Source: an uncultured Lachnospiraceae bacterium (lineage in GTDB: Bacteria > Bacillota > Clostridia > Lachnospirales > Lachnospiraceae). Taken from it: 56,936 nucleotides of DNA. The stretch lies in NCBI GenBank assembly GCA_902777355.1, contig CACYTU010000026.1, forward strand, positions 1 to 56,936, in the 5' to 3' direction. The notes below the pieces were generated by a model. That model had not been told where the DNA came from, searched no databases, and saw nothing but the letters and a program-made list of their open reading frames with translations. The first letter of the stretch is position 1, and every line of letters starts with the position of its first letter. Shown piece by piece: positions 51,026 to 56,936 of this stretch. The position numbers were made by a program, and so were the translations under genes.

Positions 51026-53011
51026 TCAGGCCTTGGAGGTCTTCCTGCTTTTGGTCCTGCTTCCGGCACTGCTGCTCTTTGCGCGCCTGGCCGCGCTGTT
51101 CTTTGTACCTTTAGCCGCACGTCTTCCGGCACTGATTCCCGCCGATTTGGCAGCGCTCCTTGCGGCTGCGCTCTTATTGCTGCCCGCGGCGCTCCTTCTG
51201 CTCTCTCTCTTAGCCCTGCCCGCGGCGCTCCCTGCGGTTCCGCCCTCAGCGCTGCTGACGGCACCGGTTCCGGCCGCGCCTTCACTGCTGCCGGTTCCAT
51301 CCGTGTCTCCATTGCTTCCTGTAACGGCGGCTGCGCTCCCGCTGCTGTTAAGAGAGCTGTCGGCAATCCCGCTTTTGATGCTGTCGGAGCTTTCAATTTC
51401 TTCCGCGCCTGCGGGACCACGTTTCTTTTTTTTCTTTCGCTTTACGGTGTGTTCCTTCTGCACTGCCATCTCCGGCGCCTGGACCAGAAGAAGGCGGTTG
51501 ATAATTTTGTCAAACTGGATTTTCAGGAAAGCCGCCACAGGAACCGCGAACAGCATTCCCACGACTCCTCCAAGCGCGCCGCCAATGATCAAAGCGGCGA
51601 TGACCAGCATGGGATGGACATCGACGTTGCTGCTCAGCAGACGGGGGTTGATCACATTACCGTCTATTGTCTGGATCACAAAAAGCACAATGATAGCTAC
51701 GATCAGCCTTTTCCAGTCCCCCGACAGCAGACAGACCAGAATCGTCGATCCGTATGCCACCACGGGTCCCAGATAGGGGATGAGGTTTCCTATTCCGCTC
51801 AGGATTCCGATAATGACCGCATATTTCACACCGATCAGATACAGTGAAACGCTGACCAGGACCGCCATGATCAAGGCATCGATCAGCTGTCCGCGGATAT
51901 ATCCGGAAAACACTGTGTCCGCGTCATTGACCAGAATCCTGCAGTAGCGGCGCGCCTTTTTGCCGCCGACAGCGATGAGCACGCGGTTCCAGTAATTCAG
52001 GATCCTCTCTTTGTCCAGAAGAAAATAGATGGAAAAAATAACGACAAAAATTGCACTGGTCAGTACGCCCCCGACCTGAGTGATCGTGCCGGTGATACTT
52101 TTACTGAGTCCGCTGGTAAAGTGGGCCACTGTCTCTCCGATATCGTTGAAAGCCGTCGCCATCTCATTTGACGAAATATTCATTTTCGCCAGCCAGTCCT
52201 GGATCGTCTTCTGGAAACTCTGAAGAGTTCCCGCCAGGGACTCGATCATGAGGACCAGATCCTCCGGGCTGGCCACGCGCAGGCTTTTGGACAATGCGGA
52301 AGCCACTATGGAAAGAATTGCTCCGAGAAACAGGAAAGCCAGGACATAGGTTACGGCAACAGCCGGGCCGCGCCTGCCGGCAGGCTTGTTCCTGAAAGTA
52401 TGAAAAGAACCTTTCTTCCTGAGACGGTTTTCGAAAAAATCCACAGCCGGTGACAGAATATATGCCACTACAAATCCCCAGAATAAGGGGGCCAGGAGCA
52501 TGCCTATCATCTGCACACCTTTTCCGGCTACCTTCACGAAGTTTCCAAGATTGTTTGCCAGATGTATGAGAATATAGGTGACCACGACCGTGAAAGCCAC
52601 ATACATCCCGATCATGCGGTAATGTCTCCTCCTGCTGCGCATGAGCGCCCTCTCACTGTCCGGAACCTTCTTCTCTTTTCCGTTCCCGGATGCTTTTTCC
52701 CCGTCAGAAGGCTTTGCAGCCTCTGCCTTATCCTCTTTTATTGCGGCACTGTCGGCAGTTTCGGATGCCGGAGAGGTTTTCTTCACGGTCTGGCCTCTTC
52801 CGGATGAGGCACCTGCCCCCGCAGCACCTGCAGCTGACAAAGCAGCTTCATCGATCCGGTCTGCGCTGAATTGGTAATCCCTTCCGGAGATTGTTCCTGC
52901 TCCTGCCTTGCCCGGCTCCATCCTCTGACCGGCAGCAAGACCGGTCGATACCGGATCCGCGCTCCTGTTATCTCCGCTGGGTTTTACACCCATTTTTACA
53001 ATACTTTCCAT
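51026..53011 (-). CDS. AI-2E family transporter with basic histone-like C-terminal tail
   Basis: A 661-residue membrane protein. A ~130-residue disordered N-terminus precedes an AI-2E/PerM-type permease core (about residues 130-530) with eight helices and motifs such as FWGFVVAYILSPAVDFFE, GYIRGQLIDALIMAVLV and GNLIPYLGPVVAYG. Family members include the autoinducer-2 exporter TqsA and Na+/H+ antiporters. The last ~120 residues are Ala/Ser/Gly with regularly spaced Lys and Arg and resemble histone H1-like tails (ending SRTKSRKTSKA). This tail is not normal for the family. GGAG lies 4 nt before the start. Confidence 0.88.
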   Translation of the reverse strand: MESIVKMGVKPSGDNRSADPVSTGLAAGQRMEPGKAGAGTISGRDYQFSADRIDEAALSAAGAAGAGASSGRGQTVKKTSPASETADSAAIKEDKAEAAKPSDGEKASGNGKEKKVPDSERALMRSRRRHYRMIGMYVAFTVVVTYILIHLANNLGNFVKVAGKGVQMIGMLLAPLFWGFVVAYILSPAVDFFENRLRKKGSFHTFRNKPAGRRGPAVAVTYVLAFLFLGAILSIVASALSKSLRVASPEDLVLMIESLAGTLQSFQKTIQDWLAKMNISSNEMATAFNDIGETVAHFTSGLSKSITGTITQVGGVLTSAIFVVIFSIYFLLDKERILNYWNRVLIAVGGKKARRYCRILVNDADTVFSGYIRGQLIDALIMAVLVSVSLYLIGVKYAVIIGILSGIGNLIPYLGPVVAYGSTILVCLLSGDWKRLIVAIIVLFVIQTIDGNVINPRLLSSNVDVHPMLVIAALIIGGALGGVVGMLFAVPVAAFLKIQFDKIINRLLLVQAPEMAVQKEHTVKRKKKKKRGPAGAEEIESSDSIKSGIADSSLNSSGSAAAVTGSNGDTDGTGSSEGAAGTGAVSSAEGGTAGSAAGRAKRESRRSAAGSNKSAAARSAAKSAGISAGRRAAKGTKNSAARRAKSSSAGSRTKSRKTSKA

Positions 53012-53522
53012 TTAACTCCGCCCCTATAGTCTGTTCTGCCGGGTTTTTCCCGAACATGTTTTGCGGTACATATTTTCCAGCCTGTGTCTGTCCCCCCGGG
53101 TCTGGTTTTCGGATGCGGCCGGTTTTTCACGGCATCATCCACCGGTCCTGTTTTAGGATACCCCGGCTTTTTACGGCTCTGAGGGTCATGCTTTCGGATG
53201 TCGCCGGCTTTTCACGGTCTTAAGCCATGTACTGTTTTCAAGTGTCACCGGCCTTCCCAAAGTCCTGCATCCTTCTAATCGGGATGCAATCCCGGTGAAT
53301 ACAAAACATCTATCATTTTATCATGTGACGTTTTCAGAAACAAGCTGTCACTGCAAGGTTAAACCATACCGCCGTTTAACCGCCGTTTAACCGTCATATA
53401 ACCGCCGTTTAACCGTCGTTTAACCGTCGTTTAACAAGCCCGTTTCAGTAATCCCGGTTTATGGCAGGGTTTAGCCTTATTGCTATGTAGGATGGCCCCT
53501 TTTGCCTGCGGCAGCTGTTATG
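53012..53522. repeat. Gene-free stretch with imperfect and 12-bp tandem repeats
   Basis: Between 53100 and 53260, imperfect copies of TTTCGGATG..GCCGGnTTTTCACGG recur. From about 53368 to 53435, six copies of a 12-bp unit (ACCGTCGTTTAA type) lie in tandem. A GGGATGCAATCCC hairpin is near 53280. No gene is supported. Confidence 0.75.
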
Positions 53523-55733
53523 TCAGCTTCTGTATCGGATTCCGCTCTCTGTCACCACAAAATCCATGTCTACATCTGTCTCTTCTTCCACGACCGCAGG
53601 TGCTTGCTGACAGTCGAACGCGACCAGTATTTTCGGTATTTCGGGAGACAGCTTTCCCAGAAACCGATCATAATAACCTGCTCCGTGTCCGCAGCGCCCT
53701 CCCCTTCGGTCAAAAACCACGCAGGGCACGATCACGGCGTCTATTTCCTCCGGGGCGACGGGAAGGGCTTTTTCCGGGACAGGTTCCCTGATTCCAAAGG
53801 CGCCCCTGCGCCAGGCTTGTGTATTTTCTGCCCCGGGGATGACTGCTTCCATGATTCCTCCCTTTTTGCAGACAGGATAGCAGATCCGATTTCCACTCTC
53901 TTCCAGATAGCGGTTGATCTCATCCATATTCACTTCGTCAGCAGTCGCGGCATAGGAAAAGACTGTTTTTGCACCTTTCAGCTGGGGCATGGTTTTCAGC
54001 AGATTGCACACGGACCTGCTCTTCTCTTCCCTCTGCTGCGTACTCAGACTCCTGCGCCGGACAATCGCCTCTTTCCTCTGAGTTTTTTTGCGGGAGGCTA
54101 TATATGCTTTCTTTGACCCCGGAAAGGTACTGCGTATATAGCCCGCCATATAAAGGGATCCGAAAGCAATGACCGGAATCATTTCCGTCTCTCCGGGTAT
54201 CCGGTTGCCGGAGAGCCCCTCGATTTGTTCAGGCTCGCAGTTCTGTCGCGGCTTTTGGGCATGATCCGGCTTCCGTTCCGGTTCCTGCACACAGTTCTCT
54301 GCGGGTTTTTTAGCGGGTTCAGGCTCCCGATCCGGTTCCTGCACACAGTTCTCTGCGGGTTTTTTAACGGGCCCAGTCCATGAATCCGATTCAGACATCC
54401 CGGCTCCAATCTTCTCTGACAACTTCAGCGCTGTCTCAATCCCTTCCTGTGCGCTGCCGCATGCGCATGCAGTAAATCCCCTGCTCCTGAGTTCTTCCGC
54501 AAGGTCCTCCGCGGGCAAAGCGCGGGGACTGTCGGGTGTCAGACAGACAAAGGAAGCGGCAAAGGGCGAAATGATATCGATCACAGCGTGGTAATCCTTG
54601 TCCGCCAGCATTCCCATCAGAAAGACGATCCTGCCCCTGCCTGCGGAAGTACCCTCTGTCTCCGGCAGATATGTCCTGATCGACTCCGCAAGGGCTGAGG
54701 CACACTGGGGATTATGACCCCCATCCAGGATAAAAAGCGGCTTATGTGAAAGCACTTCAAAACGGGCCGGCCATTTCACATCTGCCATTCCGTCCTTTAC
54801 AGCCTCTTCCGGTATAGAGAATCCCCGCCCGCGAAGCACCTCCACGGTCGTGAGTACTGTCGCGGCATTATGGAGCTGGTACTCTCCCAGAAGAGAGAGA
54901 CGGAGAAGAGTTCCTTCCTGTCTGTCTTTCTCCTGACCGCCTTTTTTCTGACCGGCTTTTTCCTGGACGTCTTTTTCCCGGCCATAGTTCTCCTGGCCGT
55001 TTTTTTCCCCACTGTTTTTTAAAAAGCGGAAAGTCTGTCCGTACAAACTGCGCTCTACGGGTATCACCCTGCCCTGGCGGGCAATATGCAGAGGGCATCC
55101 CTTGTCCTCGCAGGTGCGGCGGACCACTTCCATGACCTCCGGAAGGTTCTCATAGCAGACTACGTCTGACCCCGGTTTGATAATACCGCACTTGTTGGCG
55201 GCAATCTCCGCCAGCGTGCTCCCCAGATATTCCGTGTGCTCCAGGCCGATATTGGTAATAACCGCCACCTCGGGGGCATCGATAATATTTGTGGAATCAA
55301 ACAGGCCGCCCAGACCGACTTCCAGAACGACGATGTCGCAGTGTTTCTCCGCAAAATATTCCATTCCGATGGCCGTGATCAGTTCAAACTGAGTCGGGTG
55401 ATCCTCCATCGAATCGGCCAGTTCCTTCACTTTGGCCGTGATCCTGCACAGGGCTTCCTCCGGGATATACTCCCCGCAGACCTGGATCCTCTCACGGAAG
55501 TCCTCTATATAAGGCGACGGATACAGGCCGGTGACATATCCCGCCTGCCGCAGGATCCGCTCCAGCATCGCGCATGTACTCCCCTTGCCGTTGCTGCCTG
55601 CCACATGGACAAACCTCAGCTTCTTCTGGGGATTCCCAAGCAGCTCAAGAAGATCCCTTGTTCTGGAAAGTCCCAGCTTCCACTGGCTCCAGGTGTGAGC
55701 GTTAATATAATCAATCGCCTCCTGTATCGTCAT
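53523..55733 (-). CDS. folC: Fused folylpolyglutamate/dihydrofolate synthase and 5-formyl-THF cyclo-ligase
   Basis: A 736-residue two-enzyme fusion. Residues about 1-430 are FolC: ATP loop GSNGKGST, NIGLEHTEYLGS and DGGHNPQ. Residues about 560-736 are a 5-formyltetrahydrofolate cyclo-ligase (MTHFS): basic opening (KKTQRKEAIVRRRSLS), SYAATADEVNM, and active-site loop GHGAGYYDRFL. The linker carries an 18-residue repeat (CVQEPDREPEPAKKPAEN type, 54 bp at 54281 and 54335), and a second Lys/Gly/Gln-rich insertion lies inside FolC near residue 240. I chose the second ATG (55733), 8 nt from GGAGG; the first (55739) is 2 nt away. It follows the thymidylate synthase gene by about 100 bp. Confidence 0.9.
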   Translation of the reverse strand: MTIQEAIDYINAHTWSQWKLGLSRTRDLLELLGNPQKKLRFVHVAGSNGKGSTCAMLERILRQAGYVTGLYPSPYIEDFRERIQVCGEYIPEEALCRITAKVKELADSMEDHPTQFELITAIGMEYFAEKHCDIVVLEVGLGGLFDSTNIIDAPEVAVITNIGLEHTEYLGSTLAEIAANKCGIIKPGSDVVCYENLPEVMEVVRRTCEDKGCPLHIARQGRVIPVERSLYGQTFRFLKNSGEKNGQENYGREKDVQEKAGQKKGGQEKDRQEGTLLRLSLLGEYQLHNAATVLTTVEVLRGRGFSIPEEAVKDGMADVKWPARFEVLSHKPLFILDGGHNPQCASALAESIRTYLPETEGTSAGRGRIVFLMGMLADKDYHAVIDIISPFAASFVCLTPDSPRALPAEDLAEELRSRGFTACACGSAQEGIETALKLSEKIGAGMSESDSWTGPVKKPAENCVQEPDREPEPAKKPAENCVQEPERKPDHAQKPRQNCEPEQIEGLSGNRIPGETEMIPVIAFGSLYMAGYIRSTFPGSKKAYIASRKKTQRKEAIVRRRSLSTQQREEKSRSVCNLLKTMPQLKGAKTVFSYAATADEVNMDEINRYLEESGNRICYPVCKKGGIMEAVIPGAENTQAWRRGAFGIREPVPEKALPVAPEEIDAVIVPCVVFDRRGGRCGHGAGYYDRFLGKLSPEIPKILVAFDCQQAPAVVEEETDVDMDFVVTESGIRYRS

Positions 55734-55840
55734 TTTCATATCCTCCGGAAAATGTTTCTGCAGGAGAAAGATATCCCTGCAGTAGACATTTTTTCACAGT
55801 TTCTGATCAGGCGGGCCGGCTGCTTCTGACAAGCCCTGAC

Positions 55841-56743
55841 TTAAATGCCCAGTTCAAACTTCAGCTGGGGCTTCATCGGGGAGTAGTTTACCATTTCGAA
55901 ATCATCGAGTGTGATATCCTCAAAGGCGCATCCGGGCTCGCTGTGAAGGATGAGATTGGGAACCTCCTCATCCTGTTTTTCATTTTGCCCTCCGCCGGCA
56001 GTTTCAGTTTCACTGCCGATACTTTCAGCTTCGGCACGCTCAGCGGCGCGGCGGAGCATTTCCCTGGCGTTATCAATATGCCGGTCGTATATCTGCTCAT
56101 TAGCGACAAAATGGGTGAATACACCAGGTTCTTTTCCGGTTGCTTTCGCGACCATCATGAGCAGGGCGGCGTACTGGATCTCATTGATCCCGCCGGCGCC
56201 GGATGCAGTCAGCATATCTCCGCTTCTCTGTATCAGGCACATATCAAGATACTCCCGGCGTACATTCCAGATGGTCAGGAAGGCGCAGGGCGCCAGCCCG
56301 GGGGTTTCACGCAGATCGGGTTCCTGCCAGAGATCTACGATCTTGCGTCTGCCGTAGGGATCCTTACGGATATCCTCGATCAGCCTGTGGATCAGATCGT
56401 AGCGCCTTACTGTGGCGCCGTAGCGCTGGCCGATTGTGCCGTCGCCGATATCCCACGGATCCCACCAGGTCACACCCTGTTCCCGCATCTCGGACAGGAC
56501 ATTGGTGGGATTGCGATAGATTGTGAAAATCTCGCGGATACCCGTCTTCCAGGCCTGGTGGCGCAGGGTACAGATTGGAAATTCCCCTTTGCTGAGGTCA
56601 TACCGGCGGGTCACATGGTTTACGCTGATCGTGTGAGCCGGAGTGCCGTCCGCGTATTTGGGGCGCGGATTTTCATCCGGATAGCCATTGTCCAGAATAT
56701 TGTGTATGTCGTTGACCAGATACTGATCGGCTTTTGTAAGCAT
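55841..56743 (-). CDS. thyA: Divergent thymidylate synthase (ThyA fold)
   Basis: A 300-residue protein of the ThyA fold. Recognisable parts are the start YLVNDIHNILDNGY, DGTPAHTISVNH, and the nucleophile segment LAPCAFLTIW. QRSGDMLTASGAGGINEIQY keeps the R-S-D phosphate site and the Asn that selects dUMP. Two conserved His residues are replaced: the one after Cys (PCH in most ThyA) is Ala, and the one in HIY is Gln (QIYDRH). A Glu/Gln/Gly-rich loop of about 30 residues interrupts the C-terminal part. A longer in-frame start (56887) has no ribosome-binding site and overlaps repeats. Probably makes dTMP; the folate pair with the downstream fusion supports this. Confidence 0.8.
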   Translation of the reverse strand: MLTKADQYLVNDIHNILDNGYPDENPRPKYADGTPAHTISVNHVTRRYDLSKGEFPICTLRHQAWKTGIREIFTIYRNPTNVLSEMREQGVTWWDPWDIGDGTIGQRYGATVRRYDLIHRLIEDIRKDPYGRRKIVDLWQEPDLRETPGLAPCAFLTIWNVRREYLDMCLIQRSGDMLTASGAGGINEIQYAALLMMVAKATGKEPGVFTHFVANEQIYDRHIDNAREMLRRAAERAEAESIGSETETAGGGQNEKQDEEVPNLILHSEPGCAFEDITLDDFEMVNYSPMKPQLKFELGI

Positions 56744-56936
56744 ACTGTTCTTACCTGCTTTCTTTTCACTTGTGCAGCCCATTTGAGGCACTTTTGAAGC
56801 ATTTATAAAGCACTTTTGAAGCATTTTTGAGACTCTTTTGGAGTCATCTGTAGCTTGGGTGGGTGACTCTACTCCACCAAATAACAAATAACAATTGAAA
56901 AGCCATTGGCATTCCGCTATTGTGGTTGTTTGCGAA
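56744..56936. other. Upstream region of the thymidylate synthase gene
   Basis: Two copies of CACTTTTGAAGCATTT lie 22 bp apart (56789 and 56811). GAGTCA..TGACTC can pair near 56835-56870. No gene is supported to the window end. Confidence 0.5.

Noticed and set aside
55740-55840. THF riboswitch before the FolC fusion gene
   Set aside because: I looked for the conserved folate-riboswitch core in the leader and did not find it; only a CTGCAGG/CCTGCAG hairpin is present.
56744-56887. N-terminal extension of thymidylate synthase to 56887
   Set aside because: The extra 48 residues overlap a 22-bp repeat, do not resemble ThyA, and lack a ribosome-binding site; the ATG at 56743 begins the family sequence.

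Overview
The window looks like chromosomal DNA of an anaerobic, low-oxygen-lifestyle Clostridia member, most likely Lachnospiraceae or a close relative (Bacillota). This is inferred from strong Shine-Dalgarno sites, the gdpP-rplI-dnaB replication/ribosome block, clostridial families (DUF1846, DUF554, DUF4956, the fused radical SAM-DUF2344 protein, PaaK with a partner ACT protein) and the absence of respiratory genes. I see no prophage, transposase, integrase, CRISPR array or rRNA gene. About 36 protein genes are supported.

Layout. 1-6.4 kb (minus strand): gdpP, rplI, dnaB, then a phenylacetate-CoA ligase and an ACT-domain protein. 6.4-10.5 kb (minus): a heterodimeric ABC exporter and a small unknown protein. 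11.2-13 kb (minus): a membrane protein with an N-terminal zinc ribbon and C-terminal leucine-rich repeats. 13.7 kb (plus): an AraC regulator facing a five-gene peptide-type ABC importer operon (14.8-20.9 kb, minus). 21.8-30.8 kb: DUF1846 protein, CapA-type lipoprotein, TetR regulator, hotdog thioesterase, iron alcohol dehydrogenase, PrsW-like protease and WYL regulator. 31-36 kb: Tex and a MATE transporter. 36-44 kb: lipoprotein, DUF4956, deoC, an rRNA methyltransferase, a truncated tRNA-Pro, DUF554, rfbA and gpsA. 44-57 kb: radical SAM protein, NhaC antiporter, signal peptidase I, SGNH hydrolase, AI-2E family permease, a folylpolyglutamate synthase fused to 5-formyl-THF cyclo-ligase, and a divergent thymidylate synthase. 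The last two form a folate/dTMP pair.

The most striking protein is the importer's binding lipoprotein. Its family-5 segments are in the wrong order: the segment that normally opens the mature protein is at the C-terminus. This is what a circular permutation would give, with nothing obviously lost. Other unusual architectures are the FolC-MTHFS fusion, a MATE transporter with an RsbW-like ATPase-fold tail, an AI-2E permease with a histone-like basic tail, and a signal peptidase with a long repetitive cytoplasmic extension.

The intergenic DNA is also unusual. There are about a dozen minisatellites with periods from 12 to 44 bp, several starting exactly at a stop codon, and more repeats inside coding sequence. 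There are also dispersed GC-rich noncoding elements, a family of hairpins bounded by GTTAC/GTAAC, and a nested palindrome of about 165 nt upstream of gpsA. All functions are inferred from sequence reading alone; no database search was run.
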